Part shown: one piece after another, positions 48,544 through 55,755 of the stretch | Layout of the letters: every line of letters starts with the position of its first letter | Numbering within the stretch: position 1 is the first letter of the stretch | NCBI GenBank assembly: GCA_024698505.1 | Contig: JAILRE010000021.1 | Location: 1 to 57,587, forward strand | DNA: 57,587 nt | Source of the DNA: Clostridiales bacterium | Lineage (GTDB): Bacteria; Bacillota; Clostridia; Christensenellales; CAG-138 | Reading direction: 5' to 3' | Position numbers and translations under genes: made by a program | Notes under the pieces: generated by a model | Seen by the model: the letters and a program-made list of their open reading frames with translations, nothing else | Databases searched by the model: none | What the model was told of the DNA's origin: nothing

Positions 48544-49510
48544 ATCTCATCCCGGCGGGATTGACCATATCCTGCGGCTCGGCGTCCTCGGGAGCGAACC
48601 TTTCGCCGTTCACCTGTATTTCAAGTGAGTCGATATCGTAAAGCTCAGAGAGCGTCAGGAACACCGTCCTGTAAGCGAGGGAATAAAGCCCCTCCGTATC
48701 CTTCACGGCCTTGAAATCCTCCGAGAGGTTCACGGTCGCCCTGCCGTTCTCCACCGCCGCGCCGAGCAGCAGCGTGTTTTCGGGGAAGCACGGCCTCAGC
48801 CCCTTCTGCTTCGAGCCCTCTATCAGCGCGGAAACGACGGAATACGCCGTGGGCTCCTTGCCCATGTATTTTGTGACGGGGACCGTCACCGCGCCGCTCA
48901 TGTTCGGGAACCAGAGCACGGCCTCGGAGACTCCCGCCATGGTGGCGATCTCCTCGTTCTCGGGATTGAGCGGGTACGCGCCCTGCCTTACGGGCAGCTC
49001 GGCGCCGTTTTCAAGCCTGCCACCCGAGCCGTTCCTCGTTATCGTAACGGTCGAGACCGTCGGGAATTCCGTAAGGGTGTTGACGATTGTTTCTATCATG
49101 TTAAGCTCCGCCTCCGCGGAGGGAAGCGCCCACTCCCCCGTCATGTCGACGAGCGCGTTCCCGTCCCTAATGGAGATCGTGAATCCCGCGCCCTCGGGGA
49201 TGGAAGTGACGAGCCCCATCTCGCGCGCCGCGGAGGCGTTTTCGGGCGTGGAAACGAGACAGGCGAGGCATGCCTTGGCGATGCCCGTCTCCCAAGGGAT
49301 GAGCTTCGACACGGGGACTATGAATCCCTCGTCGGAGACGAAGTAGAGCGTGCTCCTTCTGAAGGTCGCCTCCGCGTCGGGCGTTTCGGCGGGAGCTTCG
49401 GTTGGAACGCAGACGGGATCGGGCTTGCCGTTCTTCCCGTTCGAGCAGGAGAGCAGCGCGCACGCGAGCAGTATCGTAAGCAGCAGACAGACGAGCTTTT
49501 TAATTGCCAT
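48542..49510 (-). CDS. GerMN-domain lipoprotein (sporulation/germination type)
   Basis: 322 residues. Signal peptide with lipobox (LLTILLACALLSC), short linker, then two GerMN domains: about 45-165 (TLYFVSDEGFIVPVSKLIPW...NALVDMTGEWALPSAEAELNMIETIVNTLTEFPTVSTVTI) and about 190-310 (AVLWFPNMSGAVTVPVTKYMG...ATVNLSEDFKAVKDTEGLYSLAYRTVFLTLSELYDIDSLEIQVNG). Duplicated GerMN is the layout of GerM, needed for sporulation, where it stabilises the SpoIIIA-SpoIIQ complex. This agrees with the SpoIIQ-like gene at 11090. Some vegetative lipoproteins share the domain, so the role is probable, not certain. Confidence 0.88.
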   Translation of the reverse strand: MAIKKLVCLLLTILLACALLSCSNGKNGKPDPVCVPTEAPAETPDAEATFRRSTLYFVSDEGFIVPVSKLIPWETGIAKACLACLVSTPENASAAREMGLVTSIPEGAGFTISIRDGNALVDMTGEWALPSAEAELNMIETIVNTLTEFPTVSTVTITRNGSGGRLENGAELPVRQGAYPLNPENEEIATMAGVSEAVLWFPNMSGAVTVPVTKYMGKEPTAYSVVSALIEGSKQKGLRPCFPENTLLLGAAVENGRATVNLSEDFKAVKDTEGLYSLAYRTVFLTLSELYDIDSLEIQVNGERFAPEDAEPQDMVNPAGMR

Positions 49511-49627
49511 ATCAGAACACCTCTATCATATTTCGCATAATTATTATTCCGCGCCTCAAAAAATAATGATTAACACGGCGGAAGAAGTATGATAAAATAG
49601 AGCCGAGGGAATCATCGGAGGTTCGAT

Positions 49628-50407
49628 ATGGATCCTGAAAACGTCGTTAAGAACGAACCGCGCCCGCATTCCGGGCACAGGGCTCGCCTGAAAAAGAGGT
49701 TTGCCGAGAAGGGCTTCGCCGCGCTCGACGACAAGGAGCTTTTGGAGCTCGCGCTTACCTATTCCATCCCCCGCAGGGACGTGTTCCCCTTAGCTCGGGA
49801 TCTCGTGCACAAATACGGGAGCTTTGACGGCGTGCTCTGCGCGGACCCCGCGGAGCTTCTTGCGGACAGCCGCATTTCCGAGCATACGCTCCTGCTTTTG
49901 AAGCTGCTCGGCGGCATAAGGAACGGCTCCGGCAGGTCCATCGAGTATCGAAGGGAAAGGCTTACGAGCATTATAAGCGCGGTCAAATACTGCCACAAGG
50001 CTCTTAGCGGCTTTACGGAGGAGGTCGTTATAGTGCTCCTCCTCGGAGGCGACGATTACGTCGAGGAGCTTACGAAGGTCTCCTACGGGTCGGGCACGGC
50101 GGCGCTCATGCCTGTCGGCAAGATACGCGATATAGCGAGGCGTTCGGGACTTCACCGTTTGATAGTCGCGCACAATCATCCCTCCGGCAACGCCGCCCCC
50201 TCGTCCGAGGACATAGTGGCGACGACCAAGCTGCAGGAAGCGCTTTCAAAATGCGGGCTGACGCTGCTCGAGCATATAGTCGTTGCGGGGAACACCTGCA
50301 CCGCGCTCATGCATCACCAGACGATAACCGTGAACGAGATCCCCGGCGATACCCCGTGGAAGGATTCCGCTCCCGACGGCGCGCGGCTTTTCACGAGCGA
50401 ATATTGA
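49628..50407 (+). CDS. radC: RadC/MPN-domain protein
   Basis: 259 residues. HhH-like N-terminus (HRARLKKRFAEKGFAALDDKELLELALTYSIPRRDVFPLARDLVHKYGSFDGVL), then the JAMM/MPN domain with VIVLLLGGDDYVEEL and the metal motif LIVAHNHPSGNAAPSSEDI (HxHPSG...SxxD). Despite its name the family has no proven repair role; a metal-dependent hydrolase fold is certain. The C-terminal VAGNTCTALMHHQTI replaces the usual DHIIVGxGxxxSxxE(R/K)G, a mild divergence. ATG after GGAGG. Its terminator is split by the 259-bp element. Confidence 0.92.
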   Translation: MDPENVVKNEPRPHSGHRARLKKRFAEKGFAALDDKELLELALTYSIPRRDVFPLARDLVHKYGSFDGVLCADPAELLADSRISEHTLLLLKLLGGIRNGSGRSIEYRRERLTSIISAVKYCHKALSGFTEEVVIVLLLGGDDYVEELTKVSYGSGTAALMPVGKIRDIARRSGLHRLIVAHNHPSGNAAPSSEDIVATTKLQEALSKCGLTLLEHIVVAGNTCTALMHHQTITVNEIPGDTPWKDSAPDGARLFTSEY

Positions 50408-50433
50408 AACGGAAATAAAAAAGCCTTCCGCAA

Positions 50434-50692
50434 GGGTGCATTCACTTAAGGAGATGCAGGTTTTCAGCCTATAGAAACCCAATGAATACAATAAGATCCG
50501 GGGATGGCGATGTCCTCGGATCTTTCTTTCGTATTTGGCTGAAAACCGCGAAGCGTCTCAAAAGAGGAGATTTTTGTGCCGGGCAAGGCGAAAAGCGCAG
50601 GAATACTCGTTAGCGGTCTTTCGAGCATTTTCAACGCGGCACGGCGCAAAAAGATACCTTTTGAGGCTGTTTATCCTTAAGTGAATGCGCCC
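50434..50692. mobile_element. 259-bp MITE-like element inserted in a terminator loop (copy 1)
   Basis: Ends are GGGTGCATTCACTTAAGGA (50434-50452) and its inverted copy TCCTTAAGTGAATGCGCCC (50674-50692), 19 bp with one mismatch. It is flanked by AA on both sides, and by AAAGCCTTCCGC on the left and GGAAGGCTTT on the right. Removing the element and one AA gives AAAGCCTTCC-GCAA-GGAAGGCTTT, a perfect terminator hairpin with a GCAA tetraloop and T-runs in both directions. Inside are GGTTTTCAGCC/GGCTGAAAACC (50459-50469 with 50537-50547), GATCCGGGGA/TCCTCGGATC (50495-50522), and CTCAAAAG/CTTTTGAG in the right half, so the whole is a branched fold. No transposase; the only reading frames are short. 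Confidence 0.85.
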
Positions 50693-50717
50693 AAGGAAGG
50701 CTTTGTTTCATTTTCCA

Positions 50718-51473
50718 TCAGTCCTTTATTACGAGCCCCACCGGGCAATGATCGCTGCCCATCACTTCCTTGTAGATGAGGGCGTCCTCTATCCTTTCAG
50801 CAAAGCGGCGGCTCGTGAGGAAATAGTCTATGCGCCAGCCGACGTCCTTCTCCCTCGCGCGGAACATATAGCTCCACCAGGTATAGGCCGCCTTTTCGGG
50901 GTAGACCGTGCGGAAGGTGTCTATGAATCCCGAATCGAGGAGGGCGGTCATCTTGCCCCTCTCCTCGTCGGTAAAGCCGGCGTTGCCGCGGTTGGACTTG
51001 GGATTCTTAAGGTCGATCTCGTTGTGGGCGACGTTCATATCCCCGCAGACGATAACGGGCTTGTCCGCGTCGAGCGAAAGCAGGTATTCGCGGAAGGCGT
51101 CCTCCCACTCGCACCTGTAAGGGAGCCTTTCAAGCTCGCGGCGGGCGTTTGGCGTATAGACGGTCACGAAATAGAATTCGCCCATATCGAGGGTTATTAC
51201 CCTGCCCTCGCCCTCGAACCTTTCGCCCATGTCCATGCCGTAAAACACGCGAAGCGGCTCCTTCTTGGTGAATACCGCCGTGCCGGAATAGCCCTTCTTT
51301 TCGGCGTAGTTCCAGAAGCAGTGATAGCCCTCGGGCGCGAATTCGAGCTGACCTGCCGTCAGCTTGGTCTCCTGCAGGGCGAAAACGTCGGCGTCCTCCG
51401 CCGCAAAGAAATCGGCAAAGCCCTTGCCCATGCAGGCCCTTAACCCGTTTACGTTCCAAGAAATGAGCTTCAT
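50718..51473 (-). CDS. xth: Exodeoxyribonuclease III
   Basis: 251 residues. Classic ExoIII/APE motifs: MKLISWNVNGLRACMGKGF, DVFALQETKL (metal Glu), TVYTPNAR, VIVCGDMNVAHNEIDLKNPK, GFTDEER, YTWWSYMFRAREKDVGWRIDYFL, and the final VMGSDHCPVGL (catalytic His). It repairs abasic sites and trims 3' ends. It is preceded by the structured leader at 51474-51524 rather than a simple ribosome binding site. On the 3' side its terminator is the one interrupted by the 259-bp element. Confidence 0.97.
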   Translation of the reverse strand: MKLISWNVNGLRACMGKGFADFFAAEDADVFALQETKLTAGQLEFAPEGYHCFWNYAEKKGYSGTAVFTKKEPLRVFYGMDMGERFEGEGRVITLDMGEFYFVTVYTPNARRELERLPYRCEWEDAFREYLLSLDADKPVIVCGDMNVAHNEIDLKNPKSNRGNAGFTDEERGKMTALLDSGFIDTFRTVYPEKAAYTWWSYMFRAREKDVGWRIDYFLTSRRFAERIEDALIYKEVMGSDHCPVGLVIKD

Positions 51474-51524
51474 GCTTATGATCCTTTGCCTTTGCCTTGC
51501 AAAGGCGTCCTTTCCTATGATATT
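51474..51524 (-). promoter_or_regulatory. Structured 5' leader, copy B
   Basis: Minus strand order: AATATC, AGGAAAGGAC, hairpin GCCTTTG-CAAGG-CAAAGGC, AAAGGATCATAAGC, then ATG of xth. Matches copy A (18928-18977) outside the loop with a compensatory base-pair change in the stem. Confidence 0.55.
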
Positions 51525-51620
51525 TGACGGTTTCGCGTCAGCGAAATTGACGCGCGGTCTGCGGCAAAGTCAAATTCATGAAGTTTGAAGATCGTCGATT
51601 TTCAAACTTTAATCCCCTTA

Positions 51621-53285
51621 TCAGATGTAGAATGTGTTGCCGCCTATGAACTCCCTCAGAACGGAGGTCGGCGGTATCTCATCCTCGACGTCGGCCTCGA
51701 GGAAGTAATTGAGGTACTTGACTATGGAGCGGGCCATGTAATAGTATTCGCTCTCCTTCGGCACGGTCAGAAGCAGCGGATAGATATGGCGCTTCATGAT
51801 GGCGGGCTCGTAATGGAGGATCGTGTTGAGTATCATATCCGCCTGTTCCTGATAGGTGAATATCCACTTTGCCTCGCCCCTTCTTACGCTCGGCCACATG
51901 GAGAGCGTGCGCTCCATGGAAGCGCCGCGCGTTTCGTGATCGCGCACGAGGCGGCGGAGCAGCCTCAGATCGGTCGTGCGGACTCGGTTGTGGTCGTCGA
52001 GATTGATCGTCGTGAGAGCGCTGACGTACACGCGGAAGACCTTATCCATGTCTATATCCTCGCCCAGCATGCGGGGATTGAGGCCGTGTATGCCCTCGAT
52101 TATGAGGAGCTGATCCTTGCCGCAGCGCATGACATTCCCGTGCTCCTTGGGTTTTTGCGTGATGAAGTCGAATATCGGGGTCTCGACCTCCTCGCCCGCC
52201 ATGAGGAGCTTGAGGTCGTGATTGAAGCGCTTTATGTCAAGGGCTTCGATATGCTCGAAATCGAGCTCTCCGTCCTCGTCCCTCGGGCAGAACTGCCTGT
52301 CGCAGTAGTAGTTGTCGAGCGATATCATAAGCGGATCGAGCCCCTCCGCGCGAAGCTGGGTGGCGATCCTGTTGGCGGAGGTCGTCTTGCCGGAGGACGA
52401 GGGCCCCGCTATCATAACGGCCTTCGCGCCCCTCTGTATTATCGCGTCGGCGGTCTTGGCGAACATCTTTTCATGCAGGGCCTCGTTGACCCTTATCAGC
52501 TCGCGCACGGAGCCGTTCTCTACCCTTGTGTTGAGCTCGTTCGCGGTGGAGCAGGTCATAAGCCTGCCCCAGCTGTCCGACCTTCTGAACACCTCCGCCA
52601 TCTTGGGCGAGGGCACGTACTCTGCGGCCTTTTCGGGATCGGCCTTGTCGGGCCGCATCATAACGAGCCCGCCCGTAAGATAGTGCAGGTCGAACACGGG
52701 AACGAAGCCCGTGGAGGGCGCGGTCTCGCCGTAATAATAATCGATGTATTCGCTGTATTCGGGGCAGCGGTAGACGTCGAAATAGCTGAATCTGCGCCAT
52801 TTTAACAGCGCGGCCTTATCGAGCTGACCGTCCTTCTCGAAGAAGGAGAGCGCGTCCGAAATGCTCATGCGCTTCCTGACGAGCTTGAGATCCCGCTTTA
52901 TGACGCTTCTCATCTCTTCCTTCAACAGGAGCATATCCTCGGGCGAGAACTCGGGCTCCTTTTCGATGGTCATATAAAGCCCGTCGCCGAGGGAATACTT
53001 GACGAACACGCGCGCGTCGGCAAAGAGCTTCCTCACGCACATTATGAGGACGAACTGGAGCGTGCGCTCGTACACCCTGGAGCCGCCTTCGTCGCCGTAG
53101 CGGAGCAGGGATACGGACGCCTCGTACAGCGGAGTGTAGGCAAGATTGAATATCTCGCCGCCGATCCTTGCCGCGATTGGTCTGTCCTTTACGCCGCTTC
53201 CCATGAGGCCGATGGCCTCTGCGGCTTCCATAATGGTCTGCCCCTGCCGCATCTCGAAGGGGAGGCCTTCTATCGTTACTTTCAT
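51621..53285 (-). CDS. TGS-domain nucleoside (uridine) kinase-like protein
   Basis: 554 residues from the ATG at 53285. N-terminal TGS-like domain (MKVTIEGLPFEMRQGQTIMEAAEAIG), a middle region related to the second additional domain of ThrRS (RTLQFVLIMCVRKLF...VFVKYSLGDGLYMTIE...SEYIDYYYGETAPSTGFVPVFDLHYLTGG), then a P-loop kinase domain with GPSSSGKTTSANRIA (Walker A about 300), SLDNYYCDR, DFEHIEALDI and IEGIHGLNP, as in uridine kinase/phosphoribulokinase. This two-part architecture is common in Clostridia. It probably phosphorylates a nucleoside; the TGS part may sense a ligand. Precise substrate unknown. Confidence 0.9.
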   Translation of the reverse strand: MKVTIEGLPFEMRQGQTIMEAAEAIGLMGSGVKDRPIAARIGGEIFNLAYTPLYEASVSLLRYGDEGGSRVYERTLQFVLIMCVRKLFADARVFVKYSLGDGLYMTIEKEPEFSPEDMLLLKEEMRSVIKRDLKLVRKRMSISDALSFFEKDGQLDKAALLKWRRFSYFDVYRCPEYSEYIDYYYGETAPSTGFVPVFDLHYLTGGLVMMRPDKADPEKAAEYVPSPKMAEVFRRSDSWGRLMTCSTANELNTRVENGSVRELIRVNEALHEKMFAKTADAIIQRGAKAVMIAGPSSSGKTTSANRIATQLRAEGLDPLMISLDNYYCDRQFCPRDEDGELDFEHIEALDIKRFNHDLKLLMAGEEVETPIFDFITQKPKEHGNVMRCGKDQLLIIEGIHGLNPRMLGEDIDMDKVFRVYVSALTTINLDDHNRVRTTDLRLLRRLVRDHETRGASMERTLSMWPSVRRGEAKWIFTYQEQADMILNTILHYEPAIMKRHIYPLLLTVPKESEYYYMARSIVKYLNYFLEADVEDEIPPTSVLREFIGGNTFYI

Positions 53286-53335
53286 AGTCTTTTCGCCTTT
53301 TTTCACGCCGTTAGTTTCGGCTTTCTTATTTATCC

Positions 53336-53364
53336 ATTATATTATAACCCGCCGTTCCATGCAA
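53336..53364 (-). promoter_or_regulatory. Sigma-A promoter of the nucleoside kinase gene
   Basis: Minus strand TTGCAT (53359-53364), 17-base spacer, TATAAT (53336-53341). Confidence 0.8.
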
Positions 53365-53417
53365 CATTTAATTGGAGGGGCTTATGAATTTTGCCCCGCT
53401 CGCGGCCCTTTTCCCTA

Positions 53418-53446
53418 TTGCATTGCGCGGTTCTTTGGATTATAAT
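53418..53446 (+). promoter_or_regulatory. Sigma-A promoter of the thiT riboswitch transcript
   Basis: TTGCAT (53418-53423), 17-base spacer, TATAAT (53441-53446). Confidence 0.8.
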
Positions 53447-53461
53447 ACGCATGAAAAACAG

Positions 53462-53560
53462 ATACAGCTCCGCTGGGCGCGCATGGCGATGGGAGACCTC
53501 GCCAAGCTGAGATCGAGCCTTTGAACCTGTTGGGGTAATACCTGCGTAGGGAAGCGGTAC
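53462..53560 (+). promoter_or_regulatory. TPP riboswitch (THI element)
   Basis: Contains the THI-box core: CTGGG..., the conserved GCTGAGAT, then TTGAACCTG, GGGGTAATACCTGCG and TAGGGAAGCGG in the standard order. It is followed at about 53577-53604 by a terminator hairpin, GCC-T-CCGCA/TGCGGGGC, then GTTTTGTTTT. Thiamine pyrophosphate should stabilise the aptamer and stop transcription before thiT. Confidence 0.96.
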
Positions 53561-53619
53561 GGAAAAACCGGCACAATGCCTCCGCACCGTTTGCGGGGCG
53601 TTTTGTTTTGGGAGGAACA

Positions 53620-54396
53620 ATGGCACTCATAGTATTGGGAATACTGCTCGTCATCGTCGGCGGTTTCGGCGCGGGCTACGGCATTTTCGGCAATTTCGCC
53701 GAAGTCGCCGAGGGAAGCTTCATCGCCAAGATGGGCGATTACGCCTCGCTCACGTTCATACTCGTCGGCGCAGCGGTACTGCTTTTCGGCCTCGTGATGC
53801 TGATAATCGGGCTCAAGTCCAAGCCCAAGATCGGCACGCTTCAGCTCGTCGAGAGCGCTATAATGATAGCCGTCGCCGTCGTGCTGAACGAGTTTTTGAA
53901 GATCCCCTCGCCTCTCGGCGGCGGTGTTACCGTTGTCAGCATGCTGCCCATCGTCATCATCAGCCACAGGTATAAAGCCGGCTGGGGCCTCTTCACGGCG
54001 TTCGTGTTCAGCCTCATAGAGCTCGTGTTCGGCCTTAAGAACGTCGGCTATGCGGAGAGCGTAATTATGGCCGCGGGCATAATCTTCCTCGATTACGTGC
54101 TTGCCTACACCGTGATCGGTCTTTCCGGCATATTCGGTCAGAGCCGCGGCGCGGTCGCCGTCGGCATCGCCGTAACGTTCACCCTCCGCTTCATCTGCCA
54201 CTGGGTCGCCGGCGCGTGGATCTGGGACGTTTGGATGCCCGACGAGTACATGGGCATGACCATGACGAATCCCTGGATCTATTCGGCCCTCTACAACGGC
54301 TGGTACATGGCCGCCGAGCTCGTAATTACCGAGATCGTCGCCATGCTCATCTACAAGCCGCTTGAAAAATACTTCCGCGGAGCTCCGCTGAAGTAA
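53620..54396 (+). CDS. thiT: Energy-coupled thiamine transporter ThiT with N-terminal extension
   Basis: 258 residues from the ATG at 53620 (GGGAGGA upstream). From about residue 75 the sequence (LQLVESAIMIAVAVVLNEFLKIPSPLGGGVTVVSMLPIVIISHRYKAGWGLFTAFVFSLIELVFGLK...YALYNGWYMAAELVITEIVA-type end) is the ThiT S component, six helices with the aromatic thiamine pocket (WIYSALYNGWYM). It would work with the shared ECF energy-coupling module, not encoded here. ThiT is normally about 180-200 residues; the first 72 residues add two transmembrane helices. The TPP riboswitch upstream confirms the substrate. Confidence 0.92.
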   Translation: MALIVLGILLVIVGGFGAGYGIFGNFAEVAEGSFIAKMGDYASLTFILVGAAVLLFGLVMLIIGLKSKPKIGTLQLVESAIMIAVAVVLNEFLKIPSPLGGGVTVVSMLPIVIISHRYKAGWGLFTAFVFSLIELVFGLKNVGYAESVIMAAGIIFLDYVLAYTVIGLSGIFGQSRGAVAVGIAVTFTLRFICHWVAGAWIWDVWMPDEYMGMTMTNPWIYSALYNGWYMAAELVITEIVAMLIYKPLEKYFRGAPLK

Positions 54397-54413
54397 AGCC
54401 ATGACCGAAAAAG

Positions 54414-54442
54414 CCTCCCCGCAGACCGCGGGGAGGTTTTTT
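54414..54442 (+). terminator. Terminator of thiT
   Basis: Stem CCTCCCCGC/GCGGGGAGG (54414-54422 with 54428-54436), loop AGACC, then TTTTTT. Confidence 0.94.
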
Positions 54443-54521
54443 CGCGTTCGCCAAGTCTCCGTTATATCCCCTTTGTTTTTTTATTTGGGTATGTTATAAT
54501 AATCAAAAAGGAGGTGCGCGT

Positions 54522-55178
54522 ATGATTGGATTGACAGGCGGCATCGCATCAGGCAAAAGCACCGTTACGGCGAGGCTTCGCGCTCTCGGCGCGTTCGTTG
54601 CCGACGCGGATCTCGTCTCGCGCGAGGCGGTCGCATCCCCCGAGGTGCTTTCAAGGATACGCGAGGCGTTCGGCGATTCGGTGATCGCCGCGGACGGCAC
54701 GCTTGACAGGCTCGCTCTCGCGGAGAAGGTGTTCTCCTCCTCTGCGAAGACGGCTCAGCTTGACGCTATCACCCACCCCGCCATTATTAAGCGGCTCCTC
54801 GAGCTGACCGGCGAAGCGGAAAAGGCGGGCGTTTATCCCCTCGTTTTCGTCGACGCGGCGCTCCTCATCGAGTCGGGCTTCAACAAATACTGCGACGGCG
54901 TATGGCTCGTGACCGCTAACAGGGACGTCCGCATACGGCGCATAATGGCGCGCGACGGGCTCTCCTACGACGACGCGGTGAACAGGATCGACCGTCAGAT
55001 GAGCGACGAGGAGAAGCTTCCCTTCGCGACGACGGTGATCGAGAACGATTCCACTATAGAAGAACTCATAAAGCGCGTGGACGAGGCCTTCTTTGAAGAG
55101 GCCGCGGGAAGAAGGAACGGCCTTCCCGGAAAGGACGATTATTTTGAAGAGAACGGGGACGCGTTCACGGAGGAGTAA
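54522..55178 (+). CDS. coaE: Dephospho-CoA kinase
   Basis: 218 residues. Walker A GLTGGIASGKSTV, DADLVSREAV (substrate Asp), ITHPAIIKRL, VFVDAALLIESGFNKYCDGVWLV and QMSDEEKLPFATTVIEND are the usual CoaE segments. It phosphorylates the 3'-hydroxyl of dephospho-CoA, the last step of CoA synthesis. ATG with AGGAGG 7 bases upstream and an extended -10 promoter (TGTTATAAT) about 25 bases before that. Slightly long at the C-terminus (acidic tail ENGDAFTEE), where the next gene overlaps. Confidence 0.96.
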   Translation: MIGLTGGIASGKSTVTARLRALGAFVADADLVSREAVASPEVLSRIREAFGDSVIAADGTLDRLALAEKVFSSSAKTAQLDAITHPAIIKRLLELTGEAEKAGVYPLVFVDAALLIESGFNKYCDGVWLVTANRDVRIRRIMARDGLSYDDAVNRIDRQMSDEEKLPFATTVIENDSTIEELIKRVDEAFFEEAAGRRNGLPGKDDYFEENGDAFTEE

Positions 55179-55755
55179 AAAGCTCCCCGCGTTCATTCCC
55201 ATACTGCTCATACTGCTTGCCGCGGCGGCAGGCGCTTTTCTGCTGCTCAGGCCCTACGTCGGGAGGACGGTCTCGAAGGCGGTCTATCCCTTAAGATACG
55301 CAGAAGAGCTGAAGGCCGCCGCCGACAGGTACGGCCTTGACAGGGCGCTCGTCGCCGCCGTGGTGAACACCGAAAGCGGCTTCAGGAGCGACGCCGTCTC
55401 CGGCGACGGGGCGGTCGGCCTGATGCAGGTGCTACCGAGCACCGCCGAGTGGATCGCCTTCGCAAGGCGCGCCGAATACGAGGAGGGCTCCCTCTTCGAT
55501 CCCGAAACCAATCTCGACTACGGCTGCTGGCTGCTCCGCTATCTGCTCGACCGCTACGGCGGCAGCGTGAGGAACGCGCTGATCGCCTACAACGCGGGGC
55601 ACGGAAGGCTCGAAAGCTGGCTGAAGGAAGGCGCCGACGAGAACGGCGAGCTTATCAACATTCCCTACGCCGAAACGCGGAACTACGTTGAAAAGGTCAC
55701 CTCCGCCAAGGAAAAATACGAAAGCATCTATGAAGAAGAGCTCCTTAAAAACTGA
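55144..55755 (+). CDS. Membrane-anchored lytic transglycosylase (Slt family)
   Basis: 203 residues from a TTG at 55144, 8 bases after GGAAAGGA and overlapping coaE by 35 bases; an ATG at 55093 would lengthen the overlap to 86. Basic start, one transmembrane helix (FIPILLILLAAAAGAFLLL), then the SLT domain: DRALVAAVVNTESGFRSDAVSGDGAVGLMQVLPSTAEWIA (catalytic Glu in ESGF, GLMQ) and IAYNAGHGRLESWL. It cleaves glycan strands with formation of 1,6-anhydroMurNAc. Same layout as YjbJ-like transglycosylases of Bacillota. Confidence 0.93.
   Translation: MKRTGTRSRRSKKLPAFIPILLILLAAAAGAFLLLRPYVGRTVSKAVYPLRYAEELKAAADRYGLDRALVAAVVNTESGFRSDAVSGDGAVGLMQVLPSTAEWIAFARRAEYEEGSLFDPETNLDYGCWLLRYLLDRYGGSVRNALIAYNAGHGRLESWLKEGADENGELINIPYAETRNYVEKVTSAKEKYESIYEEELLKN

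Noticed and set aside
50434-50692. Protein-coding capacity of the 259-bp element
   Set aside because: Frames are short, differ between the two copies through indels, and lack start signals; the conserved MQVFSL-stop is too small to argue for.
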